Source: Aeromicrobium sp. IC_218 (GTDB taxonomy: Bacteria; Actinomycetota; Actinomycetes; Propionibacteriales; Nocardioidaceae). From it: a stretch of 64,000 bases of DNA. A program made the translations under genes and the position numbers. Shown here one piece after another: positions 44,935-53,708 of the stretch. The DNA lies in contig NZ_SJXM01000002.1 in NCBI RefSeq assembly GCF_004336805.1, forward strand, positions 186,001 through 250,000, in the 5' to 3' direction. Position 1 is the stretch's first letter. The number at the start of each line of letters is the position of its first letter. The notes beneath the pieces were generated by a model that made no database searches, was not told the DNA's origin, and saw only the letters and a program-made list of their open reading frames with translations.

Positions 44935-45462
44935 GTGCCTGGCCTTCCCCCGCAGCTCAAGGACTGGGTCCCGGTGGCCCACGAGATCCTCAAGACGACC
45001 GCCTCGACCTATCAGCAGACCATCACCTACAGCGAGCTCGCCGAGCTCGTCCAGACCCGTTCGGGCGTGCGGGCCGCCGCGCGGCCGTCGGCCTGGATGG
45101 GACCGCTCCTGGACGTCGTCGCGCTCCACGCGCAGCGCTCCGGCGAGCCGCCGCTGACCTCGCTCGCCGTCCGTCACGACGGCCGCGTGGGCGAGGCCTA
45201 CGCGAAGGCCGCCGTCATCAACGGCACCTCGGACGTCAGCGACCTCGAGGCGCGCGCCGCCGAGCACCGACTCGCCTGCTACCGCGCCTTCGCCGCCGAC
45301 GTGCCCGAGGACGCCGCCCCGGCGCTCACCGCGCAGGAGGCGCGCCGCCGGGCGACGGCCAAGGCCGCCGCCGCCAAGGCGGCGCCGCAGCGCCACGCGC
45401 CGGTGTGCGGACGCTGCTTCGTCCAGCTGCCGCTCAGCGGCAGCTGCGACACCTGCGACTGA
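44935..45462 (+). CDS. Conserved hypothetical protein with C-terminal zinc ribbon
   Basis: A 175-residue soluble protein. The N-terminal half is a helical domain (LKDWVPVAHEILKTTASTYQQTITYSELAELVQTRSGV) that looks winged-helix-like; then a linker with Ala/Lys repeats (RRRATAKAAAAKAAPQ) and a C-terminal CGRCFVQLPLSGSCDTCD that has two CxxC pairs, suited to bind zinc. No family is recognised with confidence; a DNA- or RNA-binding role is inference. It is divergent from the transglycosylase gene and converges closely with the Excalibur gene (6 nt between stops). Confidence 0.7.
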   Translation: MPGLPPQLKDWVPVAHEILKTTASTYQQTITYSELAELVQTRSGVRAAARPSAWMGPLLDVVALHAQRSGEPPLTSLAVRHDGRVGEAYAKAAVINGTSDVSDLEARAAEHRLACYRAFAADVPEDAAPALTAQEARRRATAKAAAAKAAPQRHAPVCGRCFVQLPLSGSCDTCD

Positions 45463-45468
45463 CCGCGG

Positions 45469-45732
45469 TCAGCGCTTCTCGCAGGCGATGCCGTCCTTGT
45501 CGCGGTCGCTCTTGCGGTTCGCGGTGTAGATCTTCTTGCTGCGCTTGAAGGTCGTCACCGGCGTGCCGGACGTGCGGTCGCGCGCCCCGGGCTTGCCCAC
45601 GCCGTGCTTGTAGGTCTTGTGCATCTCGGTGCAGTTCTTGAACACGCGCGGTCCGGCGTCCGCCGTGGTGGCCGGACCGACCGCGAGGGCGGCACCGACG
45701 ACGGCGGACAGGACGAGGGGCATCACACGCAC
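45469..45732 (-). CDS. Secreted Excalibur calcium-binding domain protein
   Basis: An 87-residue exported protein: signal peptide (VMPLVLSAVVGAALAVGPAT, cleaved near ADA) and an Excalibur domain, FKNCTEMHKTYKHGVGK ... KSDRDKDGIACEKR, whose DxDxDGxxCE loop binds calcium and whose two Cys form a disulfide. Such proteins occur at the actinobacterial and firmicute cell surface. GTG 45732 has GGAGG 5 nt upstream; a GTG at 45726 and an ATG at 45723 in the same frame are alternatives. Confidence 0.88.
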   Translation of the reverse strand: MRVMPLVLSAVVGAALAVGPATTADAGPRVFKNCTEMHKTYKHGVGKPGARDRTSGTPVTTFKRSKKIYTANRKSDRDKDGIACEKR

Positions 45733-45824
45733 GAGGGCCTCCGGGACGGTGCAGGACGGGACGAACCCGTCGATCCTCGCCCCGGAGGCCCCGCGCGCGG
45801 GCGGTTTTCGCGAACTTCGGCCTT

Positions 45825-47483
45825 CTAGCGCTCGACGACCACGTGCTCGTCCGGCACGCAGTGGGTCATGGTCAGCCCCTCGACGTCGCGCGGACCGTTG
45901 CTGCCGAGGTTCTTGAGCCGCTCGAGCTCGTCGGCGTCCAACGTCTGGCTCTGCAGCGGCGGCAGGTCGCGGACGTCGTCGGCGCCGATGCCCAGGCCCT
46001 CCCCGACCCGCTGGCCGAGCTCGTCGTCGCACAGCAGGAAGTGCCAGACCATGCGCTCCTGCACCTCCCGGACGGCCTCGCCGATGTTGGCCACCAGGTT
46101 CGCCACGAGGTCGTCCTTCTCCCACTGCTCCATGAGCTGGTAGCGCTGGCCGGCCTGGGTGTAGTCGTTCGTCCGCGGGATGCGCTTGCGGGTCAGCCGG
46201 CCGACGATCTCCGGGCCCTGCTCGTCGTGCGTGGGCGCCTGGCCCTCACGCAGGCCGCCGGTGATGGAGGGCTCATAGTTGACGTGCGGGTTCTCGCCAC
46301 GCTGGTCCGGCCCGAACGACATCTGCCCGCCGGACTGGTTGGTCGCGACCTGGGCGTTCTTGGCCGAGTTCACCGGCAGCTGCAGGTAGTTCGGGCCGAC
46401 GCGGTAGCGCTGGGTGTCGCTGTAGGAGAACGTCCGCCCGACCAGCATCTTGTCGTCGGAGAAGTCCAGGCCGTCGACCAGGACGCCGGTGCCGAAGCTG
46501 ATCTGCTCGTTCTCGGCGTGGTGGTCGGTGACGTTGCGGTCCAGCACCATGCGTCCGACGACCTTCGGCGGGAACTCGTTCTCGGGCCACACCTTGGTGT
46601 CGTCGAGCGGGTCGAAGTCGAGCTCGGGGTGCTCCTCGTCGCTCATCAGCTGCACCTGCAGCTCCCACTCGGGGAAGTCGCCGGCCTCGATCGCGTCGTA
46701 GAGGTCCTTGCTCGCGTGACCGAGGTCGCCGGCCTGGATCGCGGCGGCGTCGGCCTCGGTGAGGCTCTTCACCCCGATCTTCGGGATCCAGTGGTACTTG
46801 ACCAGGTGCGACTCCCCCTGCTCGTTGATCCACTTGTAGGTGTTCACGCCGAAGCCCTGCATCGTGCGGTAGTTCGCCGGGATGCCGCGGGGGCTGAACA
46901 GGTTGACCAGCATGTGCATCGCCTCGGGCGTCTGCGACATGAAGTCGAAGATGCGCGCCGGCTCCTGGCGGAAGGTGATCGGGTCCGGCTTGAGCGCGTG
47001 GATGACGTCGGGGAACTTGATCGCGTCCCGGATGAAGAACACGCCCAAGTTGTTGCCGACGAGGTCCCAGTTGCCGTCCTCGGTGTAGAACTTCACCGCG
47101 AACCCGCGCGGGTCACGGGCCGCCTCGGACGAGTCGCGGCCACCGATGACGGTCGAGAACCGGATCGCGACGTCCGTGCGCTTGCCGGCCTCCTGGAACA
47201 GCTTGGCGCGGGTGTAGCGCGAGATCGGCTCGTCGCCCCACTGGCCGGTCGCCTCGAAGTGGCCGTACGCGACGAATCCCCGGGCGTGGACGACACGCTC
47301 GGGGATCCGCTCCCGATCGAAGTGGCTGATCTTCTCCAGGAACTGGTAGTTCTCCAGGGTGGCGGGGCCACGGGCTCCGACCGTCCGCTGGTTCTGGTTG
47401 TCGTGGACCGGATGGCCCTGCCGGGTCGTGAGGACCCGGCGGTCGTCGCCCTCGGCGGGCGGCTGGGCTGCGACGTCGGTCAT
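45825..47483 (-). CDS. katA: Heme catalase (clade with C-terminal extension)
   Basis: A 552-residue monofunctional catalase, destroying hydrogen peroxide. Distal His in [16 protein letters not shown], Asn in [15 protein letters not shown], and proximal Tyr in [23 protein letters not shown] are all in place. At about 550 residues it is longer than small-subunit catalases (~480) and shorter than KatE-type (~700); the extra length is helical ([21 protein letters not shown] ... [11 protein letters not shown]). AGGAAGGA precedes the ATG. No regulator (FurA/OxyR) is adjacent. Confidence 0.96.
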   Translation of the reverse strand: MTDVAAQPPAEGDDRRVLTTRQGHPVHDNQNQRTVGARGPATLENYQFLEKISHFDRERIPERVVHARGFVAYGHFEATGQWGDEPISRYTRAKLFQEAGKRTDVAIRFSTVIGGRDSSEAARDPRGFAVKFYTEDGNWDLVGNNLGVFFIRDAIKFPDVIHALKPDPITFRQEPARIFDFMSQTPEAMHMLVNLFSPRGIPANYRTMQGFGVNTYKWINEQGESHLVKYHWIPKIGVKSLTEADAAAIQAGDLGHASKDLYDAIEAGDFPEWELQVQLMSDEEHPELDFDPLDDTKVWPENEFPPKVVGRMVLDRNVTDHHAENEQISFGTGVLVDGLDFSDDKMLVGRTFSYSDTQRYRVGPNYLQLPVNSAKNAQVATNQSGGQMSFGPDQRGENPHVNYEPSITGGLREGQAPTHDEQGPEIVGRLTRKRIPRTNDYTQAGQRYQLMEQWEKDDLVANLVANIGEAVREVQERMVWHFLLCDDELGQRVGEGLGIGADDVRDLPPLQSQTLDADELERLKNLGSNGPRDVEGLTMTHCVPDEHVVVER

Positions 47484-47558
47484 GGGTCGTCCTTCCTGAG
47501 CGGGTGGGTATCTCTCGCCCGTACCCCGCTCCGGCGACCTGAACCGTCGACGGTCCGG

Positions 47559-48491
47559 TCAGCCCACGGTGAGCACGATCTTGCCGCGCACGTGCCCCTC
47601 CATGGACTCGCGCCAGGCGTCGGCCGCGCGCTCGAGCGGGTAGGTGGACGCGATCGGCACCGTCAGCTCGCCGGCGTCGGCCAGGGTCGCCAGCGCCGCG
47701 AGGTCGTCCACGTCGGGGTGGACGAACACGTAGGTGCCGCCCAGCTCGGCCACGGCCGGGTCGGCGATCGACGCCACCCGGCCCTGGTGCTGGTCGGCGA
47801 GCACGTCCGGGGCCGTCGTGAGCGCGTCTCCGCCCCGGGTGTCGAGCACCGCGGTGACGCCGTCGGGAGCCAGCGCGCGGACCCGGTCGACGAGCCCGTC
47901 GCCGTAGGCCACCGACTCGCCGCCGAGCTCGCGGACGAAGTCGTGGTTGGCCTCCGACGCCGTGCCGATGACCCGGGCCCCGCGCGCCGCGGCGATCTGC
48001 ACCGCGAAGACGCCGACGCCGCCGGACGCGCCGTGGACGAGCACGACGTCGTCGGCACCCACCTGCAGCGCGTCCTCGAGCGCCTGGAACGCGGTGAGCC
48101 CGGCCAGCGGGATGCCGGCCGCCTCCTCGAACGACAGCGAGGTGGGCTTCAGCGCCAGCGTGGCGCGGGGCGCCGCGACCTGCTCGGCGTAGGTGCCGCC
48201 GTGGACGGCGTCCTTGCGGAGGTAGCCGTAGACCTCGTCGCCCACGCGCAGGTCGCGGTGGGCCGGCCCGACCTCGGTGACGACGCCGGCGACGTCCCAG
48301 CCGGGTACGGCGGGCAGGAAGACGTCCAGGGCCGAGTCCAGGCCGCCGGAGGCGACCTTCCAGTCGACCGGGTTGACCGAGCTCGCCCGCACCGCGACGC
48401 GCACCCAGTCCGGACCCACCTTCGGGTCGTCCACCTCGCCGTAGGTCAGCTGCTCGGGACCGCCGTACTCGGCGTAGGTGATCGCCTTCAC
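47559..48491 (-). CDS. Zinc-independent medium-chain alcohol dehydrogenase / quinone oxidoreductase family
   Basis: A 310-residue NADPH-dependent reductase of the quinone-oxidoreductase class. Landmarks: MKAITYAEYGGPEQL-type start, SSVNPVDWKV, PGWDVAGVVTEVG, GIPLAGLTAFQAL, and the Rossmann motif VLVHGASGGVGVFAVQIAAARGA. Zinc ligands of classical alcohol dehydrogenases are missing. The GTG at 48491 overlaps the preceding gene's stop (GTGA, 4 nt), so both are translated together. The substrate is unknown; enones or quinones are typical. It lies directly downstream of the catalase promoter region but on the same strand, ahead of katA by 75 nt. Confidence 0.88.
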   Translation of the reverse strand: MKAITYAEYGGPEQLTYGEVDDPKVGPDWVRVAVRASSVNPVDWKVASGGLDSALDVFLPAVPGWDVAGVVTEVGPAHRDLRVGDEVYGYLRKDAVHGGTYAEQVAAPRATLALKPTSLSFEEAAGIPLAGLTAFQALEDALQVGADDVVLVHGASGGVGVFAVQIAAARGARVIGTASEANHDFVRELGGESVAYGDGLVDRVRALAPDGVTAVLDTRGGDALTTAPDVLADQHQGRVASIADPAVAELGGTYVFVHPDVDDLAALATLADAGELTVPIASTYPLERAADAWRESMEGHVRGKIVLTVG

Positions 48492-49105
48492 CGCGGGTCG
48501 TCCTCGGTCAGCTCCTCGATCGGGGCATCGACGTCCGGACCGCTGCTGTAGACGACCTCCTCCTCGACCTCGGTGTGGCCGACCGGAGGGACGGGCTGCG
48601 TGCCCGCACCGCTGGGTGCGTCGGTGGGCCGGTCGGCCGCGTGGGCACCGCCCTCGCCCGACGAGCCGCCCTCGGGCGCGGTGCCGCTGCCCGGCGTGGG
48701 CGCGGAGTACATGGGGGTGGAGGCGGCGGTGCCGCCCGGCGTCGCGTCGTCCGCCGAGCCGGCGTCGTCCGGAGCGGGGCCCGCGTCGGGCGTCGGCGCG
48801 GAGTACATCGGGGTGGACGCGGCGGCCTCGGTGCCCGAGCCGCTGGTGCCGGAGCCGCTGCTGCTCGAGCCGCTGCTGCCAGAGCCGGTGCTGCTCGAGC
48901 CGGTGCTGCTGCTGGAGCCGGAGCCGGAGCTCGACGAGCCGCTCGCGGCTCCCGTGGCCTGGTCGACCACCTGGGACGCCAGGTCCGGGGCGTCCTCGCG
49001 CACCCGCTGGGCGGTGCGGACGATCTGCTCGTAGCGGCCACGGCCAGCGCGGGTGCCCAGCACGTAGCCGGTGGCGAAGGCGGCGGCGTTCAGGATCTTG
49101 CTCAT
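48488..49105 (-). CDS. Low-complexity YtxH-like protein
   Basis: A 205-residue protein with a short ordered N-terminus (SKILNAAAFATGYVLGTRAGRGRYEQIVRTAQRVRED, like YtxH-family membrane-associated proteins, with one weak hydrophobic stretch) followed by a Ser/Gly-only tract (~55-90, runs of GSSSSGSG) and two copies of ASTPMYSAPTP in a Pro/Asp/Ala-rich tail ending VEEEVVYSSGPDVDAPIEEL. The tail should be disordered. A role is unknown. It overlaps the oxidoreductase gene by 4 nt. ATG 49105 has GAGGAT upstream. Confidence 0.7.
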   Translation of the reverse strand: MSKILNAAAFATGYVLGTRAGRGRYEQIVRTAQRVREDAPDLASQVVDQATGAASGSSSSGSGSSSSTGSSSTGSGSSGSSSSGSGTSGSGTEAAASTPMYSAPTPDAGPAPDDAGSADDATPGGTAASTPMYSAPTPGSGTAPEGGSSGEGGAHAADRPTDAPSGAGTQPVPPVGHTEVEEEVVYSSGPDVDAPIEELTEDDPR

Positions 49106-49210
49106 CCTCGGTCCTCTCGTCGGGGCTGGCCGGGCCGTACCCACGGACGCGGGATTCATGCACGGGCCTGCCGCACCCCGGCGCGCCGGGAGCGCGCCGC
49201 CCCGCGCCGA

Positions 49211-49216
49211 TAGTCT
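49211..49216 (+). promoter_or_regulatory. Putative -10 box of leaderless ybaK-like gene
   Basis: TAGTCT ends 7 nt before the ATG at 49224 and no Shine-Dalgarno intervenes. Confidence 0.5.
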
Positions 49217-49223
49217 CGTCCCC

Positions 49224-49691
49224 ATGGAACTGGCCGGACGTGCGCGCGCGCTCGACGACGCCCGGTCCCGCGACCTGGCCGTCGAGATCGTCCCGCTCCC
49301 CCGGGTCGACTCGCTGGAGCAGGCCGCCGAGGCGCTGGGGGTGACGCCGCGCGACGTGGTCAAGACGCTCGTCGTGAAGCGCAGCGACGACACCTTCGTG
49401 CTGGTGCTCGTGCCCGGCGACCGGCAGATCGCGTGGCCCAAGCTCCGCTCGTTGCTCGGCGCCAACCGCCTGCAGCTCCCGGACGCCGAGGTCGCGCTCG
49501 CCGCGACCGGCTACGCCCGAGGCACGATCACCCCGCTCGGCGCGCGCGGCGACTGGCCCGTGGTCGGCGACGCGTCGCTGGCCGGACGCACCGTCTGCCT
49601 CGGCGCCGGCGAGCGCGGCTGGATGGCCCGGGTGGAGGCGGACGACCTGGTGCGGGCCTACGCCGCGACCGTCGCCGACGTCACCGGATGA
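49224..49691 (+). CDS. YbaK/EbsC-type aminoacyl-tRNA deacylase
   Basis: A 155-residue trans-editing family protein, removing mischarged amino acids from tRNA. The fold's hallmark segments are VTPRDVVKTLVVKRSDDTFVLVLVPGDRQI (catalytic Lys of the VKTLV block), ALAATGYARGTITPLGA (GxxxGxxxP) and RGWMARVEADDLVRA. Which tRNA is edited is unclear. Its stop overlaps the sensor kinase ATG (ATGA), so it is in the same transcript as the two-component genes, though probably not functionally linked. Confidence 0.87.
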   Translation: MELAGRARALDDARSRDLAVEIVPLPRVDSLEQAAEALGVTPRDVVKTLVVKRSDDTFVLVLVPGDRQIAWPKLRSLLGANRLQLPDAEVALAATGYARGTITPLGARGDWPVVGDASLAGRTVCLGAGERGWMARVEADDLVRAYAATVADVTG

Positions 49692-51133
49692 GCGCCGCGT
49701 CCCGCCGCGCCGCGCTCCCGTCCTGGGTGCGGCGCCTGCCCCGGCTGAGCGGCCTGCCCGTGCGCCGCCGGCTCGCCTACGCCGTGGCGGCGCTGACCGC
49801 CCTCGTGCTCGCCGGCGTCGGCCTCACGCTGTACGGCGTCGAGTCCGGTCGCATCGACGAGGACGCCGACGAGAGCCTGTCCCACCAGCTCGACCACATC
49901 GAGACGGTGCGCAACGAGAACGACCTCGACACCGGGCGCCCGTACGCCAGCTCGGACCGACTGGTCGCGGCGTTCCTGGAGCAGAGCCTCGCCGGCCACA
50001 ACGAGGACCTCTACGCGGTGTTCAGCAACGGGGACCGCGCCGTGCAGGGCGACTCCAACCCGGGGCTGGAGGGATCGGGGCGGTTCTGGCCGCTCGTGGA
50101 CGAGATGCGCGACGAGGGCGGCGTCCGCGACCTCGAGGTGCGTGGCCAGACGTACCGCGTGGCGGTGAAGCCGGTGTCGATCGACGACACCACCGCCGCC
50201 CTCGTCGCGGTGCACAACCTCAGCGCCGACCGCGAGGGGCTGCGTGCGCTGGTGCTGAACTACACCGCGCTCGCCGTCCTGGCCGTGCTCGTGGTGGCGG
50301 CGCTGTCGTCCCGCATCGCCGGCAGCCTGCTGCGTCCGGTCCGCAACCTGCGCGACACGGCCCTGCAGATCAGCGAGGGCGACGTCGGACGCCGCATGGT
50401 CGTCACCGGCAACGACGACCTGGCCGATCTGCAGCGCACGTTCAACGCGATGCTCGACCGGCTCGACGCCGCCCTGACCGCCCAGCGCCGCCTGCTGGAC
50501 GACGCCGGCCACGAGCTGCGCACCCCGCTCACCGTGCTGCGGGGGCACCTGGAGGTGCTCGACCCGAACGATCCCGTGGACGTCGACGACACCCGGCGGC
50601 TGCTGCTGGACGAGGTCGACCGGATGACCCGGCTGGTCGAGGACCTGCTGCTGCTGGCCAAGGCCCGGCGCACCGACTTCGTCCAGCCGCACCCGTCCGA
50701 CGTCGCCGCGATCACCCACGGCGTCGTGGCCCGGGCCCGGGGACTGGGCGACCGCCACTGGGTCGTCGACGCCGTCGCCGAGACCACCGCCGAGCTGGAC
50801 GAGCAGCGCATCGTGCAGGCCCTGCTGCAGCTCACCGACAACGCCGTCCGGCACACCGGGCCCGGCGACGAGATCGGCGTCGGGTCGGCCGTCGCGGACG
50901 GCCGGCTGGAGCTGTGGGTCCGTGACACCGGGCCCGGCGTCGAGCCGCAGCTGCGCGACCGGCTGTTCGAGCGCTTCAGCCGCGGTGCCGACGACGACGA
51001 CCGCTTCGGCCTCGGGCTGGGGCTGTCGATCGTCGAGGCGATCGCGACCGCGCACGACGGCGCGGTCGTGCTGGACGACACCGAGACCGGCGCGACCGTG
51101 CGGTTGCGCCTTCCGCTGAAGGAGAGCTCGTGA
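49688..51133 (+). CDS. Two-component sensor histidine kinase
   Basis: A 481-residue membrane kinase: first helix ~29-51 (AYAVAALTALVLAGVGLTLYG), an extracytoplasmic sensor loop of ~125 residues, second helix ~178-200 (YTALAVLAVLVVAALSSRI), HAMP, then HisKA with LLDDAGHELRTPLTVLRGH (phospho-His) and an ATPase domain with LTDNAVRHTGPGDE (N box), WVRDTGPGVEP (G1) and FGLGLGLSIVEAIATAHDG (G2). The signal is unknown; the sensor loop has an acidic stretch. It overlaps the ybaK-like gene before it and the response regulator after it, each by 4 nt. Confidence 0.94.
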   Translation: MSAASRRAALPSWVRRLPRLSGLPVRRRLAYAVAALTALVLAGVGLTLYGVESGRIDEDADESLSHQLDHIETVRNENDLDTGRPYASSDRLVAAFLEQSLAGHNEDLYAVFSNGDRAVQGDSNPGLEGSGRFWPLVDEMRDEGGVRDLEVRGQTYRVAVKPVSIDDTTAALVAVHNLSADREGLRALVLNYTALAVLAVLVVAALSSRIAGSLLRPVRNLRDTALQISEGDVGRRMVVTGNDDLADLQRTFNAMLDRLDAALTAQRRLLDDAGHELRTPLTVLRGHLEVLDPNDPVDVDDTRRLLLDEVDRMTRLVEDLLLLAKARRTDFVQPHPSDVAAITHGVVARARGLGDRHWVVDAVAETTAELDEQRIVQALLQLTDNAVRHTGPGDEIGVGSAVADGRLELWVRDTGPGVEPQLRDRLFERFSRGADDDDRFGLGLGLSIVEAIATAHDGAVVLDDTETGATVRLRLPLKESS

Positions 51134-51786
51134 ACCGGATCCTGATCGCCGAGGACGAGGAGCGCATCGCCTCGTTCGTCTCCAAGGGCCTGCGCGCGGA
51201 GGGGTTCGCCCCCACCGTCGTGGCCGACGGCCAGTCGGCGCTCGACCACGCGCTGGCCGGCGAGGCCGACCTCGTCGTGCTCGACATCGGCCTGCCCGTC
51301 ATGGACGGCTTCGCCGTGCTCGCGCGGCTGTCGGCCGAGTGCCCGGCCCTGCCGGTCATCGTCCTCACCGCACGCGACTCGCTCGACACCACGGTCGCGG
51401 CGCTGGAGGGCGGGGCCGCCGACTACATGGCCAAGCCGTTCCGGTTCGACGAGCTGCTGGCACGCGTCCGGCTGCGGCTGCGCGACCAGAGCGAGCCCGC
51501 CGTCCTGGAGCTGACCGTCGGCGACGTGACCCTCGACCTGCGCCGCCACCGGGCCAGCGTCGGCGAGAAGGTCGTGGAGCTGTCGGCGCGCGAGATGACC
51601 CTCGCCGAGGTGCTGGTCCGTCACCGCGGGCAGGTGCTGTCGCGCGAGCAGCTGCTCTCGCAGGTCTGGGGCTACGACTTCGATCCCGGCTCGAACGTCG
51701 TGGACGTGTACGTCGGCTACCTGCGCAAGAAGCTGGGCTCGGACTTCGTCACGACGGTCCGCGGCGCGGGGTACCGCGTCGACTGA
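51130..51786 (+). CDS. OmpR/PhoB-type response regulator
   Basis: A 218-residue DNA-binding response regulator, partner of the overlapping kinase. Receiver residues: ILIAEDEERIASF (acidic pair), LVVLDIGLPVMDGF (phospho-Asp), VIVLTARDS (Thr) and YMAKPFRFDELLARV (Lys). The C-terminal winged helix reads LSAREMTLAEVLVRHRGQVLSREQLLSQVWGYDFDPGSNVVDVYVGYLRKKL. Start GTG 51130 lies within the kinase's last codons, with AAGGAGAG just upstream. Targets unknown; the secreted SGNH-like gene follows but has its own promoter-like signal. Confidence 0.95.
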   Translation: MNRILIAEDEERIASFVSKGLRAEGFAPTVVADGQSALDHALAGEADLVVLDIGLPVMDGFAVLARLSAECPALPVIVLTARDSLDTTVAALEGGAADYMAKPFRFDELLARVRLRLRDQSEPAVLELTVGDVTLDLRRHRASVGEKVVELSAREMTLAEVLVRHRGQVLSREQLLSQVWGYDFDPGSNVVDVYVGYLRKKLGSDFVTTVRGAGYRVD

Positions 51787-51794
51787 TCCGGCCG

Positions 51795-51800
51795 TAGCGT
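51795..51800 (+). promoter_or_regulatory. Putative -10 box of leaderless SGNH-like gene
   Basis: TAGCGT ends 7 nt before the ATG at 51808. A GTG at 51799 overlapping this box is the rejected alternative start. Confidence 0.45.
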
Positions 51801-51807
51801 GGATCAC

Positions 51808-52671
51808 ATGAAGCGTCTCGCGATCCTCCTCGTCGCGGTGCTCACGGCCGGCCTGCTGGCCGCTCCGTCGGCCTCCGCCGCCCTACGGCCCAGCCCCGCG
51901 CGGGCCGGGTCCGACGTCCGGGCCGACTACATGGCCTCGTGCTACCAGAGCAAGACGTCCGGCTCCCGGCCGACGCACTGCACGTTCGGCCGCCGCGGCA
52001 GCGCCACCCGCGTCGCGGTCATCGGCGACTCGGTCGCCAAGCAGTACGTGACCGCGCTCGACCACGCCGGCCGCACCCGTGGCTGGGCGGTCGACGTCTA
52101 CGCCAAGACCGCGTGCTCCTTCGGCCGCTACAACGGACGCGCCGGGAAGCAGTGTGCGGACTGGAACCGCAACGTCATGCGGAAGGTGCGCCGAGCCGGC
52201 TACGACTACGTCGTCACCGCGCTCTACGAGACCCACGCGTACGCGACGTCGCGCTACAACACCGACTCCGAGCGCCGCACGCGCTTCATCAAGGGCATGC
52301 GGTCGCGCATCTCCTACCTGCAGCGCGGCGGCGCCAAGGTCGTGCTGCTCAACGACACTCCCAAGTTCGGCCACGACGTGCCGTCGTGCCTGAAGCGGAA
52401 CAGCTCGCGCCCCAGCCGCTGCGACGAGAGCCGCGGGTACGCACTGAGCTCGCAGCGGTTCTGGACGTCGTCCGCCCGGCAGCGGCTCATGCGGGGCCTC
52501 GTGCCGTCGCGCCGCCTGGTCAGCATCACCGGGTCCCTGTGCACGTCGCGCAGCTGCCAGGCGGCGAAGAGCAGCGTGATCGTCTACCGCGACAGTCACC
52601 ACTTCACCGAGACGTTCGTCCGCTGGCAGCGCGAGAACATCGCGCGCCGGCTGGTGCGCGCCCTGCGCTGA
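51808..52671 (+). CDS. Secreted SGNH-hydrolase-like protein
   Basis: A 287-residue exported protein: signal peptide MKRLAILLVAVLTAGLLAAP, cleaved near ASA, then an SGNH domain like those fused to acyltransferase-3 proteins (OafA/OatA), here free-standing. RVAVIGDSVAKQYVTAL carries the nucleophile Ser of block I, YDYVVTALYETHAYA a block II/III-like region, and YRDSHHFTETFV the C-terminal D-x-x-H. Six or more cysteines after the signal (CYQSK, HCTFG, ACSFG, QCADW, SCLKR, RCDES, LCTSRSC) suggest several disulfides. It may deacylate or bind cell-wall sugars. Likely function is inference. Confidence 0.78.
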   Translation: MKRLAILLVAVLTAGLLAAPSASAALRPSPARAGSDVRADYMASCYQSKTSGSRPTHCTFGRRGSATRVAVIGDSVAKQYVTALDHAGRTRGWAVDVYAKTACSFGRYNGRAGKQCADWNRNVMRKVRRAGYDYVVTALYETHAYATSRYNTDSERRTRFIKGMRSRISYLQRGGAKVVLLNDTPKFGHDVPSCLKRNSSRPSRCDESRGYALSSQRFWTSSARQRLMRGLVPSRRLVSITGSLCTSRSCQAAKSSVIVYRDSHHFTETFVRWQRENIARRLVRALR

Positions 52672-52729
52672 GCCTCACCGGCGCAGGACCCTGCGCTGCC
52701 GGACGGACGTCGTGCTGAGGGGGACGATC

Positions 52730-53605
52730 ATGAGCAGGTTCGTCGTGGGTGTGGACGGCTCGCCGCAGAGCGGGGCCGCGCTGGAGTGGGCCGTGGAACG
52801 GGCCCGGCGCGGAGGCGAGCACCTGGAGCTGGTGCACGTCTACGAGACGCCCGTCGTGGCCGACTTCTTCGGCTACCAGGCGGTGCTGGCCGCCTCGGTC
52901 GTGGACGACCTCGCCGCCGCCGGACACGACCTGGTCGAGGCCGGACGGGCTCGGGTCGAGCAGCTCGCCCCGGACGTCCCGGTCACGGTGCGCGTCGACA
53001 GCGGGCACCCGGCCACGGTCCTGGTGGAGGCCTCGCGGTCGGCGGACCTCGTCGTCGTGGGCCGGCGCGGTCTCGGCTGGGCCGCGAGCGTCCTGGTGGG
53101 GTCGGTCGCCCATCGTGTGACGGTGCAGTCGTCCTGCCCGGTGGCCGTGGTCGGCGAGGACGGCGCCCCGGACTCCGGCCCGATCGTGGTCGGCGTCGAC
53201 GGCTCGGCGACGGGGACCCAGGCCCTCCGGTGGGCGGTCGGCGAGGCGACGGTCCGCGGCACGTCGGTGCGAGCGGTCGCCGCCTACGACGTGCTCCACC
53301 CGGCGTTCGCGGCGGACCCGGAGCTGGCCGAGCAGCTGCGCAAGGACGTCGAGTCCGAGGCGCGGGCCACGATCGCGAGCGTCCTGGACGAGCAGGGTGA
53401 GCCCGCCGTCCCGATCGACCTCGTGCTGGAGTCCCAGCGGGCGGCCGAGGCGATCCTCGGCGCAGCCGACGACGCGCAGCTGGTCGTCGTCGGCACGCAC
53501 GGCAAGGGTGCGGTGCGGCGGATGCTGCTGGGCTCGACCAGCCGGTTCGTCCTCGACGAGGCCGACCGTCCGGTCGTGATCGTGCCGACGCCCCGCGACG
53601 GCTGA
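52730..53605 (+). CDS. Tandem universal stress protein
   Basis: A 291-residue protein with two Usp domains (~1-145 and ~150-291). Each starts with a VGVDGS strand-loop (FVVGVDGSPQSGAALEWAVE; IVVGVDGSATGTQALRWAVG) and ends with the ATP-binding G-x2-G-x9-G-S/T pattern (VVGRRGLGWAASVLVGSVAHRV; VVGTHGKGAVRRMLLGSTSRFV). Actinobacterial homologues of this two-domain form bind ATP and respond to hypoxia or dormancy signals. ATG 52730 follows GAGGGGG by 6 nt; the in-frame GTG at 52712 is less well placed. Confidence 0.93.
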   Translation: MSRFVVGVDGSPQSGAALEWAVERARRGGEHLELVHVYETPVVADFFGYQAVLAASVVDDLAAAGHDLVEAGRARVEQLAPDVPVTVRVDSGHPATVLVEASRSADLVVVGRRGLGWAASVLVGSVAHRVTVQSSCPVAVVGEDGAPDSGPIVVGVDGSATGTQALRWAVGEATVRGTSVRAVAAYDVLHPAFAADPELAEQLRKDVESEARATIASVLDEQGEPAVPIDLVLESQRAAEAILGAADDAQLVVVGTHGKGAVRRMLLGSTSRFVLDEADRPVVIVPTPRDG

Positions 53606-53660
53606 TCGCTCGTCGTCGTGCTGACCCGCGCGGGTCGGGTTCCCGGACCCGGACGCACGA

Positions 53661-53693
53661 CGGGGCCGGGACGGAGTGATCGTCCCGGCCCCG
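53661..53693. terminator. Terminator between usp and His/Asp-rich gene
   Basis: A perfect 13-bp stem (53661-53673 with 53681-53693) and 7-nt loop between two convergent genes, 55 nt past the usp stop and 15 nt past the other stop. Confidence 0.7.
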
Positions 53694-53708
53694 CCGTGGG
53701 TCTGCTGG

